From positions 62,001 through 126,000 of the forward strand of contig VXAA01000969.1 of assembly GCA_013399115.1 (NCBI GenBank): a stretch of DNA of 64,000 nucleotides. The letters are read 5' to 3'. Both the position numbers and the translations under genes were made by a program. The stretch is from Anseranas semipalmata (Eukaryota; Chordata; Aves; Anseriformes; Anseranatidae). This document shows, in pieces, positions 10,301 through 18,940 of the stretch (the first letter of the stretch is position 1; every line of letters begins with the position of its first letter). A model generated the notes under the pieces. That model did no database searches, was not told the DNA's origin, and worked only from the letters and a program-made list of their open reading frames with translations.

Positions 10301-13024
10301 GACAAACAAAATTAAAAAGTGAACAGTATTAGCGCTTGCTATGGACCTAGGACTGTAAATCAAAAGAGCCAAGAGCCAACCTGTACCCAGCAGACTGTGA
10401 CCACCTGTGGTTGGAGCCAAAAGAAATAAGAAAAAAAAAAAAAAAGATGAAGATTTTTGTTGGGTAAACAGTATTCCATTTTAGTATCTTTTAATTATTC
10501 CCATCCTAATTAGAGAAAAGCATCAAGCTGAGCTTTTTCATTAAATGTGACATGGCTAAGCAAAAGTATAAAGAATGTTTAAAAAATAACATATTTTAGA
10601 GACACATATGTGTCTCTGATGGAAGAGGTTGAAAATTTAGCCTAGTGAATTTATGGGCCATGCACATGCAAAGGAAAAAAAAAAAAGAAAAAACACAATG
10701 TTTTGGTTGAGAAGCGCATTCCGTTACTCATGACTCACTAGAGAGATATATGGTGCTGGAGTTTGGCATTGGCTGAGAAGAATATTTATTCCTGTGGCAT
10801 TTTTATTCCTTTCAAACTTTAAATTATCTTTATATGTACCTTTCACTCCCAAGAAAAGATGCCTTCAATAGATTTTTTTTCTTCATAGTGAAGATTTATA
10901 CTTTAGTGGTTTGAAGTTTATATCCTTTACATCGTTTGTCAATAATCTTGACTTTACTCTAAATAGTGAGGGCTCAGAAAGTCTTGGGCTTTGGGATTAT
11001 TTTTTCTTCAATCTCTAAATGCTTTTTTACTGGATAGCACATTCCTAGATTGCCTAATGCTCTCTTGGCTTTGGGGACAATGGTATCTTTGGTGAGTTGG
11101 GCCCAAAGAGTTTCAAACGCAACTAGACAGTCAGAGCTCCTTCTCATCCACCAGTGTGGACATTTTTATTGCTTACTTTAGCAGAGAAATTGAAAGTTAA
11201 GAAAAAGCTGAAGATGCTGAACTATCTTTTTGGTCTGGCAGCTCCACACTGCAGCCCATTGGCAAAGTTGCCTGGGATGATTTCTTGTGGATCCTCTTCA
11301 TCTCAAGGCTACAGTCAAAAAGTGTATTGACAGGGTCCCCCCGTGAGGCCTGCCCTCCTTAGGCCTAGAATTACTTTCAAACTCTGAGAAACAGAGGGAC
11401 ACATTTCACTTACAGGCCACCAAGTCATGGATCGTCCAGCAAGGAAATAACCTCCAATGGTTCCCCGGCTTGCCCGTATCGACGACTGGAAACACAGGAA
11501 AAAGGAAAAGGTTTTCCTCCATTCACCCACCCTCGGGTCAGACCCAGTGCTCATCCCAGCAGCCTTGAAACAACCCTTCAGCAACCTCTTGCACCACCCT
11601 AGTCCTGTTCCCCGATCGCCACTGCAGTCAACTGGCTCACCCAACGCAGAGCAGCACAGAAAGTAGTTTGTAGATGGCTCTGCTGCAGGCTGAAGTAGGG
11701 TCCCATGTGGAAGGGATCTGATTTTGAGAAAACTAGAGGTTTGGCTGCTCTCAGGCATGTGAAGGGTTGTGTTTGCAGCTCACGGAAAGGCTGCCCATCT
11801 TCTGATGAGGACGTGTTAAGAGGAAGTATTTCCCTCCTCACTGTCCAGCAGCCCTAGCAAATACCTTCAGAGCCAAACAAAGGAAAGCATGGCCCAAGGG
11901 TGAGAAGCAGGAGAAAAGCCTGCATCCCTTGGGATGCTCTCAAGGAGTGCATTTGGGCACAACATGCAGCTGCACTCCAGTGTGACTAACAGAGCCCTGC
12001 TGCAGCTCCTGCTGCCTTGCTTCCTCCCACTGCTGTGGATTCAGGGTTTCCGGCAGCCCTTTACTTGTGTGTTCACATCACACAGCCCCACTTAGGAACT
12101 GCACGGGAACTGCAGGGATTTTGAGAGCCACAGGATGTCCATGGGCTATAAAGCCCCTCTGGTGTGACTGTGCTTGCTGTTTGTGGGCACCAGGCCCCTG
12201 CAGATGAGCATCGTAATAAAATGGTTTGCTGCAAAACACCTGTGTGCATAGCAGTACCCAGACTAGTTAGCAGCACTGCCACCAAGCTGGGAGAAGCCTG
12301 GAGGTTTGCTCTCAGCATCAGCTCCAAAATTTGCTCAGTATATCTGTTAACTATGCCAGGCTTCACCCATTGCTTCTGCCTCTCTTCATGCAGGTTGCTG
12401 GTAGTCTAGGTTTAGAAAGAAGCCATTCATACTTGTTTAACGTCTTCTCCCTGAATGTACCCATTGGGAATGAGAAAAACAATATAGCCAACCAGAACAC
12501 TGTAGATCTCTATAAAAGAGGCCTTCACAAAGCAACATGAACAAATAATTGATAACCTTTCCAAAGCTTTTAAAGTCCCATTTCAGTCTTCTCACCCCCA
12601 GCCCCGTCTTTCCTCTTGCCCTGGTCCCCTGCCTGCCCGCACCCCTCTGCAAGACTACTCTGCAGCACCAGAGGTAGACACCATCCTCAGAACAACCTCC
12701 AGGGGGTGACCCCCATAGCTGTCCCCATGTGGGGATGGGGGCTCACAGGTGTCACCTCCCAGACCCGCTCTGCAGGGCCTGGGATAACGGTGTGTGCAGA
12801 GGATGCCTTGTGCAGGCAGATACCTTTGTACCCAGGAGGGGTGTGGGGAGGATCAAATGCTCGCAGACCTAATCGCAGTCACCTTGGGGACTCACCCATA
12901 TCCCGACAGCGAGGACAAAGACGAAGTAAAAAACCACGACGATGATGTCTGCCACCCCAAAGACCGCTTTAATCTCCCCCGGCAGCGCAGGCGGCTCCGT
13001 GGTGGCCGGTGCGGGCTGGCTCAT
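582..13024 (-). CDS. SLC5A9: SLC5A9 (SGLT4-like) sodium/sugar cotransporter, exons 1-10, 3' part outside window
   Basis: This is a plasma-membrane Na+-coupled sugar symporter of the SLC5 / sodium:solute symporter family (LeuT fold). Coding exons on the minus strand are 12896-13024, 11414-11485, 8911-9015, 6900-7064, 4161-4266, 3841-3921, 2886-3091, 1940-2075, 916-1023 and 582-732. Every intron is GT-AG and the phases match, giving 1,259 coding bases (419 residues plus two bases) of an expected 670-690 residue protein. Family signatures seen are [64 protein letters not shown] and [15 protein letters not shown]. Leu81 at the SGLT1 His83 position and Cys283 at the SGLT1 Tyr290 position agree with human SGLT4, which carries mannose, 1,5-anhydroglucitol, fructose and glucose in intestine and kidney. 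No frameshift or stop was seen, so the copy looks functional. Family assignment is very secure; the SLC5A9 call rests on recalled sequence similarity and not on a search. Confidence 0.9.
916..1023 (-). CDS. SLC5A9: SLC5A9 coding exon 9 (residues 334-369, plus split Gly370)
   Basis: The exon encodes the cysteine-rich extracellular loop [20 protein letters not shown] followed by [16 protein letters not shown]. The four cysteines match the spacing of human SGLT4 and SGLT1 and are expected to form disulfides. The acceptor is CTACAG|ATG and the donor GACG|GTGAGA; both junctions are phase 1. It is too short and methionine-poor to appear as a long open frame and was found by reading between exons 8 and 10. 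Confidence 0.93.
1024..1939 (-). other. SLC5A9 intron 8
   Basis: This 916-base intron is unique sequence with no recognised repeat. Short open frames on both strands lack family resemblance and appear to be chance. The ORF entering exon 8 simply runs past the donor. Confidence 0.7.
1940..2075 (-). CDS. SLC5A9: SLC5A9 coding exon 8 (residues 289-333, plus first base of Asp334)
   Basis: The exon encodes [20 protein letters not shown], then [20 protein letters not shown] and RALYP. Lys314 in GGYLK corresponds to sugar-site Lys321 of SGLT1. The segment from GGSVLGG to GMISR is a core membrane helix. The acceptor is TTGCAG|GTG (phase 0) and the donor CCAG|GTAAGC (phase 1). Confidence 0.95.
2076..2885 (-). 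other. SLC5A9 intron 7
   Basis: This 810-base intron is unique sequence. I see no repeat, RNA gene or extra exon in it. Confidence 0.7.
2886..3091 (-). CDS. SLC5A9: SLC5A9 coding exon 7 (residues 220-288)
   Basis: The exon encodes the large extracellular loop [15 protein letters not shown]...[19 protein letters not shown] and the next core helix, ending [10 protein letters not shown]. Asn245 sits in an NTT sequon at the place of the glycosylated Asn248 of SGLT1. Trp284 corresponds to SGLT1 Trp291. The Tyr290 position is Cys283, as in human SGLT4. The acceptor is TTTTCAG|GA (phase 1) and the donor CAG|GTAAAG (phase 0). Confidence 0.95.
3092..3840 (-). other. SLC5A9 intron 6
   Basis: This 749-base intron is unique sequence with a pyrimidine-rich patch near 3,145-3,200. 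No repeat family or extra exon was recognised. Confidence 0.7.
3841..3921 (-). CDS. SLC5A9: SLC5A9 coding exon 6 (residues 193-219, plus split Gly220)
   Basis: This 81-base exon encodes [20 protein letters not shown] followed by ALVLMFIG. It contains the family-invariant AVIYTD(A/T)LQT motif and a membrane helix. The acceptor is AACAG|GTG and the donor ATAG|GTAAGG; both junctions are phase 1. Confidence 0.94.
4161..4266 (-). CDS. SLC5A9: SLC5A9 coding exon 5 (residues 158-192, plus split Gly193)
   Basis: The exon encodes [20 protein letters not shown] and then [16 protein letters not shown], covering the end of one membrane helix and the next. The donor is GCTG|GTAAAT, phase 1. The acceptor TATTCCAG|ACA is unusual: only 14 bases of intron (4267-4280) separate the exon from a long (TTA)n microsatellite, which therefore occupies the normal polypyrimidine and branch-point region. 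Confidence 0.94.
4281..4330. repeat. (AAT)n microsatellite, about 17 units
   Basis: This is a pure trinucleotide array, AAT on the plus strand and TTA/ATT on the transcribed minus strand. It ends 14 bases upstream of the exon 5 splice acceptor of SLC5A9. Confidence 0.98.
6450..6467. repeat. (CAA)n microsatellite, about 6 units
   Basis: A short CAA run in intron 4 of SLC5A9. It is too short to be notable. Confidence 0.9.
6900..7064 (-). CDS. SLC5A9: SLC5A9 coding exon 4 (residues 103-157)
   Basis: The exon encodes two membrane helices ([20 protein letters not shown] and [16 protein letters not shown]) separated by the conserved loop [18 protein letters not shown]. The acceptor is TACCAG|GCT and the donor TCC|GTATGT, phase 0. 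The loop is nearly invariant in SGLT1 and SGLT4. Confidence 0.95.
7065..8910 (-). other. SLC5A9 intron 3
   Basis: This 1.8 kb intron is mostly unique sequence with a T16 run at 8,576-8,591. No transposon or extra exon was recognised. Confidence 0.7.
8576..8591. repeat. T16 homopolymer
   Basis: An uninterrupted run of 16 T on the plus strand inside SLC5A9 intron 3. Confidence 0.95.
8911..9015 (-). CDS. SLC5A9: SLC5A9 coding exon 3 (residues 68-102)
   Basis: The exon encodes the first, unwound core helix, [17 protein letters not shown], and continues to GGFEWN. Asn76 corresponds to the sugar-contacting Asn78 of SGLT1 and Glu100 to Glu102. Leu81 occupies the place of the galactose-contacting His83 of SGLT1; human SGLT4 also has Leu there. 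The acceptor is TTTCAG|ATT and the donor AAC|GTAAGA, phase 0. Confidence 0.93.
10187..10208. repeat. A22 homopolymer
   Basis: An uninterrupted run of 22 A on the plus strand in SLC5A9 intron 2. It could be a retroposon tail, but I recognise no retroposon body on its 5' side. Confidence 0.95.
10431..10445. repeat. A15 homopolymer
   Basis: An uninterrupted run of 15 A, about 220 bases from the A22 run in the same intron. Confidence 0.95.
11414..11485 (-). CDS. SLC5A9: SLC5A9 coding exon 2 (residues 44-67)
   Basis: This 72-base exon encodes [20 protein letters not shown] followed by TWWP, the highly conserved SLC5 loop leading into the first core helix. The acceptor is TTTCCAG|TCG and the donor CCT|GTAAGT. 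Both junctions are phase 0. It matches the GYFLAGRSM block shared by SGLT1-SGLT6. Confidence 0.93.
11486..12895 (-). other. SLC5A9 intron 1
   Basis: This 1.4 kb intron is more GC-rich towards exon 1 (from about 12,580). No repeat or extra exon was recognised. Confidence 0.7.
12896..13024 (-). CDS. SLC5A9: SLC5A9 coding exon 1 (residues 1-43)
   Basis: The exon encodes a short Pro/Ala-rich cytoplasmic or extracellular start ([19 protein letters not shown]) and the first hydrophobic helix, about residues 27-43, ending VLAVGIW. The donor is TGG|GTGAGT, phase 0. The ATG at 13,024 was chosen because its context GCAGCCATGA has a purine at -3, and because the resulting N-terminal length fits the family. 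The same frame stays open upstream, with in-frame ATGs at 13,210 and 13,192, so a longer N-terminus of up to 62 residues cannot be excluded from sequence alone. Confidence 0.85.
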
Positions 13025-13095
13025 GGCTGCGAGAGAGCTGCTGATTTTCTCTTTTACACTGGACTTTGGTGCACGTTCGCCTTCATCGCTTCCCT
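13025..13095 (-). promoter_or_regulatory. Candidate 5' UTR / core promoter of SLC5A9
   Basis: Between the HNF1-like site and the ATG the minus strand has a TATA-like GTGTAAAAGAG at about 13,050-13,060. The Kozak-type sequence GCAGCC immediately precedes the ATG. If HNF1 acts close to the start site, transcription would begin in this interval with a short leader. The transcription start itself cannot be seen from the sequence. Confidence 0.3.
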
Positions 13096-13108
13096 TGTAA
13101 TAATTAAC
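13096..13108 (-). promoter_or_regulatory. HNF1-like site upstream of SLC5A9
   Basis: The minus strand reads GTTAATTATTACA, matching 10 of the 12 fixed positions of the HNF1 palindrome GTTAATNATTAAC, with the left half perfect. It lies about 72-84 bases before the ATG. HNF1 is a known activator of the SGLT1 and SGLT2 promoters in intestine and kidney, so a role here is plausible. That it acts here is inference. Confidence 0.45.
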
Positions 13109-16052
13109 AAGGTGGAGAAGGTGTGAGTGGGGAGCTCCGTGCTGCAGAGAGACCCGCAGACCCGACGGACGGCCTGCAGTCAGGGAGCACATGCTAAGCC
13201 GTGCGTTCACGGCGCAGATAGCAAGAGGGGGACGTGCGGGAGAGGAGACAGCGGGGTTTTCTCGGCAGGCTCCCTGGCACGCACGCAGCCAGCAGCAAAG
13301 GAGTTAAGCTGCTTGCGTGACAAGCAGAGCCGCTGCCAGGTCCCCTGCGTGACTCTGGGGAAGACGCAATGGCAGCAGGAGCAGCAGCTGCCTTGGGCTG
13401 CGGGCAGGTGGGGGGGCCATGCCCCCTCACAGCGACAACCTGCAAACCTCGAGGCCTCCTCCCCATCCTGCCGGCAGCCTGGCACAGCGGGGCCGCTCCC
13501 CAGGACCTGTGCCCTCACCTCCCTCTGCTCCGGGACCCTGCTTAGGAGCGCTGGGAGGAGACCATGAAGGTCTGTGTGGGTGCTCGAGTGAAGGTCAGAG
13601 GGACAGGCCGATGGACACAGCCCTGTGAGGTGGGGAAGCTGCTCCCCCATCTTGGTTTCACAACGCTCAGACGTGGCTGCAAAGGTCCCTCCCACCCCTG
13701 TCTGCAGCTATGTCACACCTGCCGATGGGGGACAGGAGCCCTCAGCTCCGCAGGCACCAGCCCGGCCTGGGGACAAGGTGGGCACCCTCCTGCACCAGCC
13801 CAGCTCCCCTCGGCACCACCAGGCCTCTGAATCAGGGTCCACTGCTCCCCTGGGACAGCTTTGGGAAGGCTCCTACTGGGATCGCAGAGCTGGCTGCGGG
13901 GCACAGGCCTTCTCCTGGAGTCCCCAGTCCTCAAAGCACAACCATCTCCCGCCCCCCAACTTTTTCTCTGCCATCCACAGCTCCCCCCACCCCATGAAAT
14001 ATCAAGTGGGATATTTCAAACTTATGCGAGCTTCATTTGCTCTTGGTGGCAAGAGAGGCGTCAAACCCTACTCTCTCATTTTGCTTTATCCCCCTCTCTC
14101 CCAGTGTTTTCTTGCAAATGCTGGCTACCTACTTGCTAATTAACTGCACTGCTAGCGGAAGGTCCCTGTCCACCCCCGCTCTTGAGTCTGAAGCTCTCTG
14201 GGAGCGGTGCCTCCCCATAGTCTCATTATCCACAAGAGACTTTTCAAGACTGAAATGTTTCAACATGCTGAAGTAAGGTTACCAGAAATTAAATATCTGG
14301 AAGCCTAAATCCCTTGGTGCAAACAGGCAGCTCTCTGCGCACAGAGCTGATCTACACTCACCCACACACTTCCCTCTCAACGTCGCAGCACCCAAAAGCA
14401 AAAAGACCGTCTCTTAATCTTGAAATGCATCAAATTCCTGCCCAAGAAGCAAAGAAAGCCAGTATCTCCAGTCTTCCCAAACCAGAAATCCTGCTCTCTG
14501 TGGGGAACCCAACCCAAAGCCCTCACCCAACCCAACCCCTTTCACTGCACCATCCCAAGGCACTGAACCACCAACGATTAACACATGCAAGCATCCGAAA
14601 GCTTGCACTCTGAAAAGTAAATACACCTAATAAGCCATTCCCAGCAGCTCTAATGTATCACAAGCCTATTGATCCAGCAAGCATGCCATTGACTTCTGTC
14701 TGAAGGACCCTCTCAAGTGTTACTTCATTGACTGCATCATCCCAAGCAATAGGGGCCGACCCCCTGGCTGGTGCAGCAGGGTAGGACTGCACCGGCTGCA
14801 TCTCGAATACAGCTCATACCTTGAGCCCGTCTGTGGCTGTGCCCTTCTCCGCTGCCGGGTGCTTTTGTGGCCCTCCTGTCCCTGCTCCTGCTCAGGCCGC
14901 TCATTTACCACTCCCTGGGGACAGCGGCGGAGCTGAGCTCCTCCCACGCCCTCAGGACACAGCTGCTGTCCCTGCCCACAGCCAAGGGGATGATGCATGC
15001 AGGACCTGCGTGATGCTCGCCCTTGCTCCAGGCCCTGCTGCAGGAACCCCGGGTGAGGAGCGGGTGCACGGCATGAGGTGCACAGCTCCAGCAGCAGGGC
15101 AGCGCTTATCTCCTGCTCCCCACGCTCTTAAGTCAACACGGGCAGCCATTCACCCCCGGGATGTGGCGCTCCTTGCCCTGGGAACGGATGGGGCGGAGAG
15201 GGAATTCACGTGCCCAGGAAACAATAAAAATTCAACACAGCCACAAACAAGCAAGCAGTCATTGGAGTGAAAGCTATTACAGCAGCAGAAGCCTGGCGGG
15301 CGCAAGCAGGCAGGTCTCTACTGATTCCGGGGGAGGCAAATTCATTTGCTCCCACTTCTCTGCAGGGGATGTGGCAATGCACCTTGCACGCTCTGGATAA
15401 CTGCAAAGCCATCCTCCCCAGCAGGCAGAGCAGCTCAGAGCCTCTCGGTCATGTAGGCAAAGCCTAATTTTGCTTCCCCAGAGCTCAGGGACAGGGTGGC
15501 TTATTTCATCCCTGTTGGTGGGAGCAGTGGGAGCGGCCGTGGAGGAGCTGGGCATGGAGGGCAGGGTGGGCTGGTGGGCACGGGGGACAAGGCCCTACCA
15601 GGGTGTCACCCACGGCATGAACAGGCTCCGGTGGAGGTGTCAGCACTACTTGCAGGGGTAACAGGCAAATAGGGCTGAGCAGAGATGGAGCTGGGGCTAC
15701 CTCATGTGCCTCATCTCCTTGGCCAGGGATGGCCCCGTTACCGCCAAGCCCTGCAGTCACCTCTCCCAGCACCGCAGCAACATTCAGCAGAGCAGCAGGA
15801 CTGACCTCAGAGGAGCAGCAATCCCCTAAGCCCGCTGTTTAAGCAGAATCTCAGAGCTGCAACCCACCTGCCGGAGCCCTCCTGGAGCACAGCAATGCGG
15901 CTCCATTAATGTGCTCTGCTCTCCTTGCAGCAAAAGTGACAAGACGTTTAGTGTCCTCTTGTGGAGTCTGTTCCCTGACTCATGTCACAGCAGCTGAGAA
16001 TGAGCCCTTCAGGGACTGGAAATTATAAGTGGCGTTTCAAAGAGTGCAGCTC

Positions 16053-16072
16053 AAAAAAAAAAAAAAAAAAAA
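16053..16072. repeat. A20 homopolymer
   Basis: An uninterrupted run of 20 A on the plus strand. No retroposon body is recognised next to it. Confidence 0.95.
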
Positions 16073-18918
16073 GTGCTGAAGAGCAAGTGTTTCTGGAGCA
16101 AAGGATGTGCGGTTAAGTGACAGGCAATTATTTTCGCAAATGTTAACGAATAAATGGACTTCCTCTTCATTATGAAGCTACTTCACAGTCGTCAGCAAAT
16201 AGCTCCAATGACAATTAGTGAATTTCTAAATGGATTGAGAAATTGGCCTATATACAGATAACAATGCAATGAGGCAAGACAATAGCCAAGCCTCACTTCT
16301 CACCTTGCCTCCTGGGGGGATTTTTTCTTCAGGCTGGATGGAAGAGGCATTCAGCTAACCAGTATTTTCTTCTCAGCCCTTTCTCAGAGGAAATGGCTCT
16401 CGAATAAAATCCTGCAGTTTAATTTTGGTTTGATACGACTGAGCTTTAAATGTATTTAATATTTAAAGGCAAGCAACTCAGCTCAGAGCCTGCTCCTGAG
16501 GAACAGCTGGGTGGGAGCAGGCAGGGGCAGCGGGAAGAGGAGCAGACCCCCGGGAAGCCGCGGCAGTGCTACCACAGCTCTTTTCTTCCCTCTGCAGGCC
16601 ACACTCTGATTTTCACTCCTGGACTGTCCCATAAGCCCGGAGCAAGTCCATTGCTTCAACTCTCCTTGCATTATTATTTTATTTTTATTTTTTAACATAA
16701 GGTGAGTCAGGGATAATTGGGAAGAAAGCAGTGGTATAAACGCCGTGCAGAAGAGCCAGGGAAGGTGCCGGTTTCAGTACTGTGGTAGGTTTCCTCACGT
16801 GCCCGTCTCAGCAGGTGGGAATCTCGCAGCTCTGCACATGGGAGGCAGCACCTGCCTGCTCCCGGGCTGGGGACAGCCCCACAGAGGATGCATCTGCTCA
16901 GCCTCAGCCGTGCAACGCCGGCACAGAGCCAGGTGCTGGCAGCGCGTGTGCTCCAAGCGGGCTGTCCTCTCGGCAGGGGGCTGTGAGCCTGGACCTGTCC
17001 CAGCCAGCAGCACTCACCGTCACTTACCTGCTCCTCGCTCTGTCCCGACGGTCACCTGCAGCTCCTGCCTGAACACTGTGGACCCTACTGTCTGTGTATA
17101 GATTAAGGATATCCTTGGCATACAGGGCAGTTTCAAGCTAGCATATGAGCTGAGACGCCTTGGGCTACGTATGGTGCTACCAACCATTTCAGTCTAGGCT
17201 GAAATGAACATTACTGTGAGCGAAGTCTCATCGCATTTGCTTTTTACCCAGACCCAGTCATCGGCCAGCCTGAAAAAGGGTTTGTGCCTCCCTGTTCAGC
17301 TGAGCTGGGAATCTGGGAATCTTCTGTGACTGCTGGGAAATCAAGCTGAGATGCCACAGGTGGAGTTTCAAGTTGCACTTTCCCAGAAAAATCATTCTAG
17401 AACAGGGTAGACTTAGGCTGGATAAAATATGTCATATTTACCGAGTGACTTTTCTGACTAAGAGCCAGACTTTGAAAGATATTAGCAAGGGTAAAACATT
17501 AAGTGACAGAACAAGGACACTTTAGATGAAGGATGTTGTTCTCCCTTTAATTTACTCCCCTGTACAGCCTTGCAAAGATCTCAGTAGAGTAAGTGTCCTT
17601 ATTGATGGATACGCTATCCTTGTTAAGATGGGACGATATACTTATTTACAGCTTTCATCATTGTCACGAAGGCACAAAGCAAACATATAACTAATGAAGA
17701 TTTAGCTATTACGTAATGTCTTTGCCAACTCCATGCAGAAGTCTGGGTAAAAGCCCTGGGAATAAATCTTTTTTCTAAGAGCATTTTTTAATGAATTTAA
17801 GACATGAAGGGATCTGCATGTAGTTTGTATTAGGACTCTGGGTATTGCTTTTCTGGAAAGATGGTTCAGGTTTGGATTGCAAATGAAATGATGTTCTGAG
17901 AAACCAAAGAAGCAGCAAAAGCCGTGCAGTCTGGGCTGTGAATTACTGCGTTCGTGGTGATGCTGCACGATGAGGCCGTTGTGAGCTGTGGCCATTAGCT
18001 ACCACCAGTAAAATGAAGATTCAACAATAATGAATAGTCCAGCAGAAGAGATGGAGGAGCTGCCATAAGAACACATCCACCTCATTTCATCGTCCCCACG
18101 TGCCTCTGAAGACCACAGCCAGCCAAGGGGGAGGGCAGGAGGTGGCAAGTCATGCTGCCCGAGTCGATAAAGCTCCACAACAGAGCAGGTAAGCTAATGC
18201 TTCACAGCCCCTGCAAAGGCTATGTGTGCTAGGTATTACAGGTACAACCAGTTTACCTTGATGTTATCCTGCAATCTGTTGTCTAAGAGTCATGAGGAAC
18301 TTAAACCGATACTGGTAAAAGCTGGAGGTGGTGCACGATGACCTGGAAAGCTCCTCTGGGACAGGTGAAGGGGTGGGCTCATACCCATCCCTGCTATGAT
18401 CTTGCACAACCCTCTTCCAGATCACACAGTGGGGAACAAAACAGCCTTTGCTGAATGATTTTGATATGTGCACTGCAAAAAAGCACTCCCTGTGCACAAC
18501 TAAAAAGTGATGCAATGCATTTAAATTTTCACTGGGCTGCCCATTTCAAGAGAAAAGGCTCCATGACAAGACCACGGATGTCAACAGCCTGAGTGTTTTG
18601 GAACTGCAGATTTAGACAGGTATTGGCAGCTTTGATCCATCTCTGCTTGGTGACTGTTTAGAAAATCCTTCTTCATGTCAGGGAAAAAATGGCAAAGAAG
18701 GATTATATCCTTCATTTTAGAGTTAGGAGCTGGAATAAGGACATTCTCCCTTTTGACAGATCAGTCAATGTTTGGGGGCTTGGTGGTTGTTTTCACAGGG
18801 AGGCAAAGTCTGGTATGAACCTGCTGGTTTAGAAAGACTGAAGTTCAATGGAAGGAATCAAGGAAAAGTCTCTTCCCAGCTGGCACTTTGTCCCAGAGCT
18901 CTGCAGGCCTTTTATTAA

Positions 18919-18940
18919 AGTAGTAGTAGTAGTAGTAGTA
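18919..18940. repeat. (AGT)n microsatellite, 7 units
   Basis: A pure AGT run on the plus strand with unique sequence on both sides. Confidence 0.95.

Larger units (their letters stand above)
9016..11413 (-). other. SLC5A9 intron 2
   Basis: This 2.4 kb intron has unique sequence plus A22 (10,187-10,208), A15 (10,431-10,445) and a shorter A-rich run near 10,676. Sequence from about 10,450 to 11,080 is AT-rich. I recognise no transposon attached to the A runs. Confidence 0.7.
12880..13680. promoter_or_regulatory. CpG-rich region over the SLC5A9 start
   Basis: By eye, about 40 CpG occur in the first 600 bases against roughly 50 expected from base composition. That is far above the depleted level in the flanks and would meet usual CpG-island criteria. 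It covers coding exon 1 and the presumed 5' flank, so it probably contains the promoter. Counts were made by hand and the edges are approximate. Confidence 0.5.

Noticed and set aside
10080..10700. Three A runs in one intron as possible processed pseudogene or SINE tails
   Set aside because: No coding or SINE body and no target-site duplication could be recognised upstream of any of them.
13194..14143. Several 90-170 residue open frames on both strands next to SLC5A9
   Set aside because: They lie in the CpG-rich promoter flank; proline/serine/glycine-rich composition without motifs and mutual overlap indicate chance.
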